Positions 44,476-52,670 of a DNA stretch of 64,000 nucleotides are shown here, piece after piece; the stretch's first letter is position 1, and the number at the start of each line of letters is the position of its first letter. Source of the stretch: an uncultured Saprospiraceae bacterium (lineage in GTDB: Bacteria > Bacteroidota > Bacteroidia > Chitinophagales > Saprospiraceae); assembly GCA_937928045.1 (NCBI GenBank), contig CALFWO010000005.1, positions 1-64,000 of the forward strand. Direction: 5' to 3'. The notes below the pieces were generated by a model. That model saw only the letters and a program-made list of their open reading frames with translations. It searched no databases and was not told the origin of the DNA. The translations under genes were made by a program, and so were the position numbers.

Positions 44476-45767
44476 AAAAATCAGGATTAAGATGGTGGGT
44501 TGTTGGGCTAGTAGCACTTGCTGCAGTGATCAATTATATTGACCGACAGGCATTTGGTGCGTTGTGGCCTGATATCGCAAAAGATCTTTTTCCAGAAATG
44601 GGCGAAGATGGACACAAAGCAATCTATGGTACGATTTCCACCGTGTTTATTTTATCCTATGCTGCTGGTCAAGCGATTTTCGGAAAAATATTTGACTGGA
44701 TTGGAACTAGGTTAGGATTTGCACTTTCAATAGGTGTTTGGTCTGCTTCTACAATGCTACATGCATTCGCGCAAGGATTACTAAGTTTTTCTATTTTTCG
44801 ATCCTTGTTAGGAATAGCAGAAGCTGGCAATTGGCCAGGAGCTGCGAAAGCAAATGCGGAATGGTTTCCAACCAAAGAAAGAGCATTCGCACAAGGAATT
44901 TTTAATTCCGGAGCTGCTGCAGGAGGGATCATCGCTTATCCATTTATTGGTGTGCTTGCGGCTTATCTTTCATGGCAATATATTTTTATTGTTGTTGGAT
45001 TGCTAGGATTTCTTTGGTTGTTACCTTGGTTTTATATTGTCAAAGCACCGCCGAAAGATCATCCTTGGCTTTCAGAAAGTGAAAAGGACTATATCTTAAC
45101 TGGTCAACAAAATCAAGACCTGAATAAAGACGGAACCTATGATGATGGATACAATCCTTCAACAGGAAAGTTACTTCAACATAAAGAGAGTTGGGGGGTA
45201 ATTATTGCCTCCGCAGCAATTGATCCGATCTGGTGGTTGTTCATTGTTTGGATTCCAATTTACCTTTCCGAAGTTTTTGGAATGAATGTTAAAGAAATAG
45301 CATTTTCCGCTTGGCTACCATATGTCGGCGCTATGATCGGTGCATGGTTTGGTGGATTGTTGGCTCAAAATAGATTAGGAGCTGGATGGTCTGTTGATAA
45401 AACCAGAAAGATGGTAATCACCTTAGGTTGTTTAATAATGATTCCTTGTTTTTTCTTACTTAGAGCACCTGGTTCTGCAATAAATGCAGTAATCATAATG
45501 GCTGTTTTGCTTTTTGGTTTTCAAACTGCTATTGGAAATGTTCAAACAATTCCAAGTGATTTGTTTAGTGGAAAAACAGTTGGTACATTATCAGGATTTG
45601 CGGGAATGGCTGCAAAACTAGGAGCAGCCGGATTGACAATACTGGTAACATTTATTACCACAGGAGGAAACTATACACCAGCCTTTATTATTGGTGCAGC
45701 TTTGGCAATTATTGCCTTGGCAAGTATTTGGATACTATGCCCGAAAATAGAACCTTTGAAGCCCTGA
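44472..45767 (+). CDS. MFS transporter, hexuronate (ExuT)-type
   Basis: A 431-residue inner-membrane carrier with about 12 hydrophobic segments. VVGLVALAAVINYIDRQAFGALWP at the start, the loop GKIFDWIGTRLGF and the EAGNWPGAAKANAEWFPTKERAFAQGIFNSG segment are typical of the anion/cation symporter branch that includes ExuT. Between TM6 and TM7 lies a longer loop (SEKDYILTGQQNQDLNKDG). Its place in the alginate operon points to uptake of DEH or related monomers across the inner membrane. Confidence 0.9.
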   Translation: MKKSGLRWWVVGLVALAAVINYIDRQAFGALWPDIAKDLFPEMGEDGHKAIYGTISTVFILSYAAGQAIFGKIFDWIGTRLGFALSIGVWSASTMLHAFAQGLLSFSIFRSLLGIAEAGNWPGAAKANAEWFPTKERAFAQGIFNSGAAAGGIIAYPFIGVLAAYLSWQYIFIVVGLLGFLWLLPWFYIVKAPPKDHPWLSESEKDYILTGQQNQDLNKDGTYDDGYNPSTGKLLQHKESWGVIIASAAIDPIWWLFIVWIPIYLSEVFGMNVKEIAFSAWLPYVGAMIGAWFGGLLAQNRLGAGWSVDKTRKMVITLGCLIMIPCFFLLRAPGSAINAVIIMAVLLFGFQTAIGNVQTIPSDLFSGKTVGTLSGFAGMAAKLGAAGLTILVTFITTGGNYTPAFIIGAALAIIALASIWILCPKIEPLKP

Positions 45768-45833
45768 TGAAATAAACTTAAATCAACATTTGTCCAATAG
45801 GTAAATAAAATATAAGACTTGCGTTAATCGTAT

Positions 45834-45841
45834 TATTTTTG
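45834..45841 (+). promoter_or_regulatory. Possible -7 element before the reductase gene
   Basis: TATTTTTG matches TAnnTTTG 39 bases upstream of the SDR start. The preceding gene ends 113 bases upstream, so an internal promoter is plausible. The -33 element is not evident. Confidence 0.35.
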
Positions 45842-45880
45842 CGCATAGAATTTAATAATTGAAAGTTAAAAAAAGTAGTA

Positions 45881-46639
45881 ATGAATAAAAATAGAGTCGC
45901 TATTGTAACAGGAGCCACAAGTGGTATCGGTTTCGAAGTAGCAAAAAGATTAGGTAAAGATGGTTTTACTGTTATCCTTAATGGTAGAAACAACGAAGTA
46001 GGAGCTGAAAGAACAGCAGAGCTTGTAGCTGCGGGTTATACAGCTGAATATTGCGGATTCGATGTCACTAACGAAAGTGCCGTAGCAGAAAACATCAAAC
46101 AAATTGGTGAGAAATACGGAAGAATTGATGTACTGGTTAACAATGCCGGTGGACTAGGAGGTAGATCTCGATTTGAAGAAATGACTACTGAGTTTTACAG
46201 AAACGTCATGGCATTAAATTTAGACTCTGTATTTTTTGCGTCTAGAGCTGCGATACCTTTTTTGAAAAAAGGAGAGCATCCTTCAATTATTAATTTTACG
46301 TCAAATGCTGCATGGAATGCAGGAGGACCTGGAGCAGGAATTTACGGTACTTCAAAAGCTGGTGTACATGCGATGACAAGAGCATTTGCAAAAGATTTAG
46401 CGGAATATCGTATAAGAGTGAACGCTGTTTCGCCAGGCACAATCGATACACCTTTTCACAAACAAATCAAATCTACAAAACCAGAAGTATTCGCTTCTTG
46501 GGCAAACAATATTCTACTTGGAAGATTGGGCCAGCCAGATGATATTTCAGGTGTTGTTGCTTTTCTAGCAAGCAAAGATGCGTCGTTTATTACGGCCGAA
46601 ACTATCCAAATCGGTGGTGGACAAGCATTGGGAATCTAA
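45881..46639 (+). CDS. SDR-family oxidoreductase, probable DEH reductase
   Basis: A 252-residue short-chain dehydrogenase. The nucleotide motif is VTGATSGIGFEVAKRL, NAG follows at VLVNNAGGLGG, and the catalytic Ser/Tyr/Lys are in NFTSNAAWNAGG and IYGTSKAG. The end (FITAETIQIGGGQALGI) is classic. In alginate operons this position is taken by the reductase that converts DEH to 2-keto-3-deoxygluconate. NRNNE after the second strand (GRNNEVGA) may favour NADPH, but that is uncertain. Symbol dehR is not assigned for lack of proof. Confidence 0.88.
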   Translation: MNKNRVAIVTGATSGIGFEVAKRLGKDGFTVILNGRNNEVGAERTAELVAAGYTAEYCGFDVTNESAVAENIKQIGEKYGRIDVLVNNAGGLGGRSRFEEMTTEFYRNVMALNLDSVFFASRAAIPFLKKGEHPSIINFTSNAAWNAGGPGAGIYGTSKAGVHAMTRAFAKDLAEYRIRVNAVSPGTIDTPFHKQIKSTKPEVFASWANNILLGRLGQPDDISGVVAFLASKDASFITAETIQIGGGQALGI

Positions 46640-46734
46640 TGGGCAATTCATAATTATTTATGAATTAAATTAAGGTATTGACAACGGAGAACCAGAATTC
46701 TCCTACTATTTTATATTTAAGATTTAGTTTAAAC

Positions 46735-47775
46735 ATGGCAGTTAAAAAGGTCGTCACATTTGGAGAAATAATGCTGAGGTTAACTCCTCCAGGATTCAAG
46801 CGTTTTTCTCAGACGAATAATTTTGAAGTGATCTATGGAGGCGGAGAAAGCAATGTGGCAGTATCACTGGCTAACTATGGTCTCCCTTCTACTTTTGTAT
46901 CGAGATTACCAGACAATGACATTGGGCAATGTGCTTTAATGGAATTGAGAAAGCGTGGAGTGGATACTTCTCAAATAGTAAGAGGAGGAGAAAGACTTGG
47001 AATTTATTTTTTAGAAATAGGTGCTGTGAGTCGAGGAAGTAAAGTAATCTATGATCGTGCGCACTCAGCAATGTCAACGATTCAAGCTGGAATGATTGAC
47101 TGGGAATCTGTTTTTGCGGATGCAGGATGGTTCCATTGGACTGGTATCACACCAGCAATTTCTCAAGGAGCGGCTGACGCCTGTCTTGAAGCAATCAAGG
47201 TTGCCAATAAAATGGGAGTAACCGTTTCTACAGATCTTAACTACCGTAAAAAATTGTGGAAGTATGGTAAAGAGCCAGGAGAAGTTATGCCGGCTCTTGT
47301 AGAAGGATGCGATGTGATATTAGGGAATGAAGAAGATGCAGAAAAACATTTTGGGCTGCATCCCGATGGTGCTGATGTTACTTCTGGACATGTGGATGCG
47401 AAGTCCTATCTGTCTGTACTGAAGAAATTAATGGAGATGTTTCCACGGGCTAAAAAAGTGATTACTACGCTTCGTGGTTCTATTAGTGCTTCTCACAATA
47501 CCTGGTCTGGTGTACTATATGATGGTAAGACTTTGTATGAGGCTCCGCAGTATGACATCACGCACATAGTGGACAGAGTAGGTGGTGGCGATAGTTTTAT
47601 GGGAGGGCTTATCTATGGTTTGATGACTTATCCTGATGATGATCAAAATGCCTTGAACTTTGCAGTGGCTGCTTCCTGTCTTAAACATACGATCTATGGT
47701 GATGCGAATCTTGCAACCATTGATGAAGTCAAGAAACTAATGGCCGGAGATGCATCTGGAAGAGTAAGTAGATAA
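46735..47775 (+). CDS. kdgK: 2-keto-3-deoxygluconate kinase, PfkB family
   Basis: A 346-residue ribokinase-fold sugar kinase. The ATG at 46735 (MAVKKVVTFGEIMLRLTPPG) is chosen; an upstream TTG at 46678 would add an unusual 19-residue extension. Motifs are the N-terminal GGGESNVAVSLANYGL and the C-terminal VDRVGGGDSFMGGLIYGL with the catalytic aspartate. It phosphorylates KDG to KDPG, and the next gene splits KDPG. The spacing to eda is 22 bases. Confidence 0.92.
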   Translation: MAVKKVVTFGEIMLRLTPPGFKRFSQTNNFEVIYGGGESNVAVSLANYGLPSTFVSRLPDNDIGQCALMELRKRGVDTSQIVRGGERLGIYFLEIGAVSRGSKVIYDRAHSAMSTIQAGMIDWESVFADAGWFHWTGITPAISQGAADACLEAIKVANKMGVTVSTDLNYRKKLWKYGKEPGEVMPALVEGCDVILGNEEDAEKHFGLHPDGADVTSGHVDAKSYLSVLKKLMEMFPRAKKVITTLRGSISASHNTWSGVLYDGKTLYEAPQYDITHIVDRVGGGDSFMGGLIYGLMTYPDDDQNALNFAVAASCLKHTIYGDANLATIDEVKKLMAGDASGRVSR

Positions 47776-47797
47776 TTAATATTAAAAGAAATTAGAA

Positions 47798-48463
47798 GTG
47801 GCAAAATTTTCAAGAATACAGGTAGCTCAAACAATGGCCTCCACTGGAATGGTTCCTTTGTTTTACCATCAGGATGTAGAAGTTGCAAAAAATATTGTAA
47901 AGGCCTGTTACGATGGTGGTGCAAGGTTATTAGAATTTACCAATCGTGGAGATTTTGCCCATGAAGTTTTTGCAGAATTAAACAAGTATTGTCTGGAAAC
48001 ATTGCCTGAAATGATTCTTGGTGTAGGTTCCGTAACGGATGCCGGAGCCGCTTCCTTATATTTACAATTAGGAGCCAATTTCGTAGTTACGCCTGTTCTC
48101 AGAGAAGACATCGCTATAGTCTGTAATAGGAAAAAAGTCCTCTGGTCACCAGGCTGTGGGAGTCTTTCAGAAATCGCTAGAGCCGAAGAATTAGGTTGTG
48201 AAATCGTAAAATTATTTCCTGGTGGAATCTATGGACCAGACTTTGTAAAGGCAGTCAAAGGACCTCAGCCTTGGACCAGCATTATGCCTACTGGCGGGGT
48301 ATCACCTACAGAAGAAAATTTAAAAGGTTGGTTCTCAGCTGGAGTTACCTGCGTAGGGATGGGTTCTAAATTAATCCGTAAAGACTTGGTTCAACAAGGG
48401 GAGTTTGATAAAATAAAGTCACTGACAGCAGAAGCCTTGCAAATCATAAAAGCAATTAAATAA
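47798..48463 (+). CDS. eda: KDPG aldolase
   Basis: A 221-residue class I aldolase that splits 2-keto-3-deoxy-6-phosphogluconate into pyruvate and glyceraldehyde-3-phosphate. The start is GTG (47798). E46 in ARLLEFTNRG and the Schiff-base lysine K138 in EIVKLFPGG are both present, with LGVGSVTDA and MPTGGVSPTEENLKGWF. It closes the alginate operon. Confidence 0.95.
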   Translation: MAKFSRIQVAQTMASTGMVPLFYHQDVEVAKNIVKACYDGGARLLEFTNRGDFAHEVFAELNKYCLETLPEMILGVGSVTDAGAASLYLQLGANFVVTPVLREDIAIVCNRKKVLWSPGCGSLSEIARAEELGCEIVKLFPGGIYGPDFVKAVKGPQPWTSIMPTGGVSPTEENLKGWFSAGVTCVGMGSKLIRKDLVQQGEFDKIKSLTAEALQIIKAIK

Positions 48464-48605
48464 TCTCATTCCGAAAATCGCTTTTTCCAATCCATCGTAA
48501 GTTTTCCATTGGAATTAATGTGGCATTATTTAGAACCTAGGATACGCTAGTTCCTTGTCTAGCGCCATTCAGCAAATAATAAATTTGTCGTTTTCTCTCA
48601 TCCTT
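48464..48605. other. Spacer after eda
   Basis: Short intergenic stretch. CGCTAG/CTAGCG (48545-48564) is a 6-bp inverted repeat without a T-run, so it is a doubtful terminator. The palindromic repeat copy C begins at 48606. Confidence 0.4.
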
Positions 48606-48700
48606 ACTTCAACAAACTTCAACAAACTTCAGCGGTCAGTCCGCCCAAAGCGGACCACCTTTCAACCAATTTCAACTTTTCCAACTCCCCATGAGCTACT
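48606..48700. repeat. Dispersed palindromic repeat, copy C
   Basis: This copy has only the right-hand module: two-plus units of ACTTCAACAA, the perfect hairpin GTCCGC-CCAAA-GCGGAC (48639-48655), TTTCAACCAATTTCAAC and the tail CCATGAGCTACT. It matches 49756-49840 at roughly 70 of 75 positions. It ends 51 bases before the LamG lipoprotein gene. Confidence 0.75.
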
Positions 48701-48751
48701 TCCAAAAGAATTACTGCGTAAAGAGTATTAATAATTCAAAAAACCTAGATA

Positions 48752-49525
48752 ATGAAAAATTGGAACGTACTCTTTGCTGTAATTATCAGCTTAATTTTAT
48801 TCAGCGCTTGCTCAACGGATGATGATCCCATCATTATAGACCCACCACTGCCACCACCTCCAGTGGTCGAAAAAGATCCTGATGTATTAGATCTCCCAGC
48901 CGCAGGACTTCAATTGTACATCAACTTTAATGAAAATGTAGATGATCAATCTGGCAACGGACACCATGGAATTATCAATGGTGGAGAATATGTTGAAGAT
49001 CGTGATACTGCCGAGGAAGGTGCCTTTAAAATGGAATTGGGCGACTTTATCACATTGCCTAATGATACAGAACTCGGTTTTGGTAGTAACAACTCCTATT
49101 CTATGGGCGCATTTATTAAATTTCAAAGGGACCCTTCAATTACTGGCCGAATTACGGTCATGTCGAAATTTGACGGAGGTGTTTCCGCAGGTTGGTATCT
49201 CTCTGTAGGTCAAAATAATGAGCTTCAAGCCTACCGAAATGTTGCACCTTGGAGTATGAAGACAGCTGCTGTTATGCAAGAAGATACTTACTATCACATC
49301 ATGTCTACTTTCGATGGAACATCGCTAAGATTGTATATCGATGGAGTTGAATTGGCGGTCATGGATTGGGGAACTCATCCGAATGATACGCAAACCCCAA
49401 CTTTGATTGGAGCTGCTCATTCTGGAGGAGAAGTCATCCCTACATTCGTTGGTGAGATTGATGATGTATTTATCTACAATAGAGCACTTACTCAAGCTGA
49501 GATCGATAATATAATTGAAGATTAG
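48752..49525 (+). CDS. LamG-like domain lipoprotein
   Basis: A 257-residue lipoprotein (lipobox FSAC, Cys20) followed by an acidic, proline-rich linker (DDDPIIIDPPLPPPPVVEKDP). Residues 50-255 are a concanavalin/LamG-type beta sandwich: LQLYINFNENVDDQSGNGHHGI, RITVMSKFDGGVSAGWYLSVG, TYYHIMSTFDGTSLRLYIDGVE, GEIDDVFIYNRALTQAEIDNI. It probably binds a glycan at the cell surface. It is not clearly part of the alginate operon, since a repeat element and 288 bases separate them. Confidence 0.88.
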   Translation: MKNWNVLFAVIISLILFSACSTDDDPIIIDPPLPPPPVVEKDPDVLDLPAAGLQLYINFNENVDDQSGNGHHGIINGGEYVEDRDTAEEGAFKMELGDFITLPNDTELGFGSNNSYSMGAFIKFQRDPSITGRITVMSKFDGGVSAGWYLSVGQNNELQAYRNVAPWSMKTAAVMQEDTYYHIMSTFDGTSLRLYIDGVELAVMDWGTHPNDTQTPTLIGAAHSGGEVIPTFVGEIDDVFIYNRALTQAEIDNIIED

Positions 49526-49532
49526 AAGATCA

Positions 49533-49840
49533 GTTGAAATTGGTTTAAAGGTGATCTCAGCAAAGCTTCGATCTACCGTTGAAATTAGTTGAAATTTGTG
49601 CTGGAAAAACTTGTTTTCTCAACTGTTGTCTACGGCCCCGCTTTACTACCAGAATTAGCTAAGTATAACCCCGCGGAGCTACACAGCACAGTTAAAAAAT
49701 CGAAGATTTTTTACAAACTTCAACAAACTTCAACAAACTTCAACAAACTTCAACAAACTTCAACAAACTTCAACGGTCAGTCCGCCCAAAGCGGACCACT
49801 TTCAACCAATTTCAACTTTTCCAAATTCCCATGAGCTACT
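49533..49840. repeat. Dispersed palindromic repeat, copy D (two facing modules)
   Basis: The left module starts GTTGAAATTGG (49533), includes GTTGAAATTAGTTGAAATTT (49578) and GAAAA/TTTTC; the right module has CCGCGGAGCTAC (49671), a perfect 9-bp hairpin TAAAAAATC/GATTTTTTA (49693-49713), six ACAAACTTCA units, the hairpin GTCCGC/GCGGAC (49780-49796) and TTTCAACCAATTTCAAC. The outer ends are inverted relative to each other, so the whole could fold as one long structure. It fills the gap between the LamG lipoprotein and the barrel gene at 49970. Confidence 0.8.
49713..49772 (+). repeat. Six perfect 10-bp tandem repeats (ACAAACTTCA)
   Basis: Six identical units in a row inside palindromic repeat D. 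Copy C has two to three units and copy A one. Ten base pairs is close to one DNA turn. Slippage could change the count. Confidence 0.9.
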
Positions 49841-49969
49841 ATCCCTAAATTTCTTGCGTAGTTAATAGACCCCGACCCAAACAGCACAAAACGATCCAGA
49901 TTTTTTAACCAATACCAATTTTATGTTGGTATTAAGGAGCCCAGATAACTCCTATTAACCAGATGACTC

Positions 49970-50683
49970 ATGAGAGGAATTACCCTACTCTTAACCCTAA
50001 TGATGTGGTTGTTAGTCAATGACTTGTATGCCCAGTTAGAAGATGGCGAGTGGTACTACGGCTTCAAAGCCGGAGCCATATCTTCTAAAATTAACGATGT
50101 ATCCACTACGATCATTCCTTCTTTTTTTCCACAAGAAAGCTATGATGTCTTCACAGAGCCGCGTCTTGGTTTTACCGGTAGCTTTTATGTACATCACCGA
50201 TTTAATCGGTCTAGGTTGGCAATTCAGCCGGAGCTGAGCTATACTCAAGGAGGAGGAATGTTCAGGTATTCTGATGTTGAATCTTTAGAATATACGATAG
50301 GATTCAAGTACTCCTACTTCAACATTGCCCCAATATTGAAATTGTATTTGGCACACGGATTACACTTCAATGTCGCACCCAGACTTAGTTTTGGTTTGCA
50401 GGAAAGTAACCTGACTTATGTATCTAATCAGCCAGAATTAGGACCGGATTTGCAAATTCAACAAAGTCTTAGAGAAGTCTTGAAAGGAAAAAATAATTTC
50501 AATGTGTTGATTGGATTAGGCTACGATATGCCCTTTGGGTTGAGTCTAGGATTTGAATACCATATTGGATTTTCTGATGTGATTGAGACCCAAGCCAATG
50601 GCTTCTATTTCATAGAAAATAAAAATGCCACGGCTGCTTACCAAGTTACTCTCGGATACGCAATCCCTTTTTATAACAATTAG
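49970..50683 (+). CDS. PorT-like outer-membrane beta-barrel protein
   Basis: A 237-residue protein with a signal peptide (MRGITLLLTLMMWLLVNDLYAQ). The mature chain alternates in the manner of a small barrel: YYGFKAGAISSKI, FTGSFYVHHRFNRSRLAIQPELSYTQGGG, LEYTIGFKYSYFNIAPILKLYL, FNVAPRLSFGLQ, FNVLIGLGYDMPFGLSLGFEYHIG, YQVTLGYAIPF. It resembles the PorT/OMP_b-brl_2 group. It is the first gene of a three-gene unit (12 bases to the next) and could help export or anchor the following large proteins. Confidence 0.85.
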   Translation: MRGITLLLTLMMWLLVNDLYAQLEDGEWYYGFKAGAISSKINDVSTTIIPSFFPQESYDVFTEPRLGFTGSFYVHHRFNRSRLAIQPELSYTQGGGMFRYSDVESLEYTIGFKYSYFNIAPILKLYLAHGLHFNVAPRLSFGLQESNLTYVSNQPELGPDLQIQQSLREVLKGKNNFNVLIGLGYDMPFGLSLGFEYHIGFSDVIETQANGFYFIENKNATAAYQVTLGYAIPFYNN

Positions 50684-50695
50684 AATCAGGCAAAC

Positions 50696-52666
50696 ATGTT
50701 GAAGGCTAATTATAAATATTTCAAGTCCGTGGTTATTCTACTGATAGTGCTACTGTTTCCAATTTTAGGATACGGGCAATCGCCAGGAGGAGTAAGCGAC
50801 CCAGCGATGTGGTTATCCGTTGAAGAAAAAGATGAGACGTTCTTTTTAAGGGAAAAAGGATCCACCGTTGCACTAAACGCGGTGGAGAAAATAGAATTGC
50901 TCAATTGCAATCCAACGATTTTATTTGATGAAAACACTTTGATTCCGAGCATCGATTATCCACGGCCTAATATTGATCAATTGCATATTTTTTCGGTATT
51001 TGCTCCAAGAGATTCCATTTTGGAAAAAAGCGTTTGGCATGTCCAATCTGATGAAAAAGATGAGTTGTTATTAACCACTCATCGCTTGGCAGATTTTGGA
51101 AATGGAAGATTTATGAATAATCTTAAGCATCAAAAACATCAACCACAGCTCAATACTTATCAAAGATTTATTAATTCTAAAAAGGAAAGTAATTATCAAA
51201 TAGTTTTTGGTGACAATCAATTAAAACATGATGTACCAGTAACTCCCTTTGCTGGAAAATTTGCAGAGTTTATTGTCTACGATAGAGTTTTAAACAATTT
51301 GGACAAAGCAAAAGTCGAAACTTATTTGGCATTAAAATATGGATTAACCATTGACAAAGCATTCAATCAATCCTTGTTTGATGCCGCAGGAAAAATTTTG
51401 TGGAACACAAAAATGCATACCATTTATTCCAATAATATTGCTGGTGTCGGACGAGACGATGCCAGCAGCTTTTTTCAAAAGCAAAGTGGATCAGCTTATT
51501 CCGACAATGTTTTTTCTCTTGCGTTGAATGATTTTGCTGAAGACAACGCATCGAATAATTCTACATTAAGTGATTTTCAATATTTAATCTGGGGATCCAA
51601 TTTAGAGTCGTTGAGTCAAGAGAACAAACGGCCAGGATTGATCCAAAAACTTAATAGGAGGTGGAGAATCCAGAATCATGGAAATATTTCGCAGCCTACC
51701 CATCTAATTTTTGATGTAAGCAAAATTGTTGCTGTTAAAAAGCCTGAAGAAATATTCTGGTTGATCATTGATCAATCCGGTTCAAATCAATTTGATATTC
51801 ATTCGACGAACTATTTTCCAATGACGGAGATTGGTGAATCAGGAATGGTTTCATTCAGTGGTGTGAGTTGGGCGAATATTACTTCAGGACATTTTTCTAT
51901 TGGCATAGGCCCAGAACTTATTCCAGTGATGCAGGTTGTTGCTCCGGATTGTTCTGGAGAAGGGAATGGATCTTTGTTACTAACCGCACAAGGAGGTCAG
52001 GCACCATACCTTTTTGAATTATTCAATGATGCTGGACAAAAAATTAATGTTACCACAAGAAGCGATGATACCCCTTTTGAGATAGATAATATTTCCGCAG
52101 GGGCATACAGACTAAAAATAACTGATAAGGATAATCGGAGATATCAAGAGTCTTTTTTCATAAATCCAAAAGAAGCGCCAATCTCGGATCTTGCTGATGA
52201 ATATTTTTGGAACAATCAGGAAGAATTCATCCTGGATGGATCCATTGAGGGTTTGACAGGAATAAAATACGAATGGACAACACCAAGTGGAAATTCATTT
52301 TACAATACTGCTATTTCTATCCAGGAAGTTGGGATTTATCAATTGAAGTTAACTAAAGATGATTGTATTGCTCAAAAGCATATTCTAATTTCTTCTGCTG
52401 CTCCAAATAATTTTAAGGCAATCAATTTATTTCCGAATCCTGTTTCAAATGGAATTTTTCAATTGGATGTACAACTAGAGCAACTGGCAGAATTAGAAAT
52501 TCAATTGGTCAGTATTGCGGGAACACTTTTAAACAGCATCCATCTGGATAGTCAAATCAACCATCAATACCAAGGATATATTCCTGAACCTGGAATGTAT
52601 TTAGTGAAGCTGATTTCTGCAGGTTCAATTGAAACGCGAAAATTAATTGTACACCAAAAATCCTGA
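50696..52666 (+). CDS. Large T9SS-exported surface protein
   Basis: A 656-residue protein with a signal peptide (about 1-27, ending LGYGQ). The N-terminal half resembles a LamG/concanavalin domain with the recurrent Bacteroidota motif YLALKYGLTIDKAFNQ followed by NIAGVGRDDASSFFQKQSGSA. A PKD/SprB-like repeat follows (VVAPDCSGEGNGSLLLTAQGGQAPYLFELFND). The end is a type-A T9SS sorting domain: INLFPNPVSNGIFQLDV, LVSIAGTLLNS, PGMYLVKLISAG. It sits between the barrel gene and the RHS giant, with 12 and 4 bases on either side, so the three are probably co-expressed. Confidence 0.88.
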   Translation: MLKANYKYFKSVVILLIVLLFPILGYGQSPGGVSDPAMWLSVEEKDETFFLREKGSTVALNAVEKIELLNCNPTILFDENTLIPSIDYPRPNIDQLHIFSVFAPRDSILEKSVWHVQSDEKDELLLTTHRLADFGNGRFMNNLKHQKHQPQLNTYQRFINSKKESNYQIVFGDNQLKHDVPVTPFAGKFAEFIVYDRVLNNLDKAKVETYLALKYGLTIDKAFNQSLFDAAGKILWNTKMHTIYSNNIAGVGRDDASSFFQKQSGSAYSDNVFSLALNDFAEDNASNNSTLSDFQYLIWGSNLESLSQENKRPGLIQKLNRRWRIQNHGNISQPTHLIFDVSKIVAVKKPEEIFWLIIDQSGSNQFDIHSTNYFPMTEIGESGMVSFSGVSWANITSGHFSIGIGPELIPVMQVVAPDCSGEGNGSLLLTAQGGQAPYLFELFNDAGQKINVTTRSDDTPFEIDNISAGAYRLKITDKDNRRYQESFFINPKEAPISDLADEYFWNNQEEFILDGSIEGLTGIKYEWTTPSGNSFYNTAISIQEVGIYQLKLTKDDCIAQKHILISSAAPNNFKAINLFPNPVSNGIFQLDVQLEQLAELEIQLVSIAGTLLNSIHLDSQINHQYQGYIPEPGMYLVKLISAGSIETRKLIVHQKS

Positions 52667-52670
52667 TGAA

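Noticed and set aside
49713..49772. Tandem repeats as a possible CRISPR array
   Set aside because: Units are 10 bp and directly adjacent without spacers, and no cas genes are present.
49589..49834. Open frame of 81 codons across repeat D with NKLQQTSTNF repeats
   Set aside because: It is produced by translating the 10-bp tandem units and hairpins of a non-coding repeat; it has no homolog, and the same sequence at other copies is not open.
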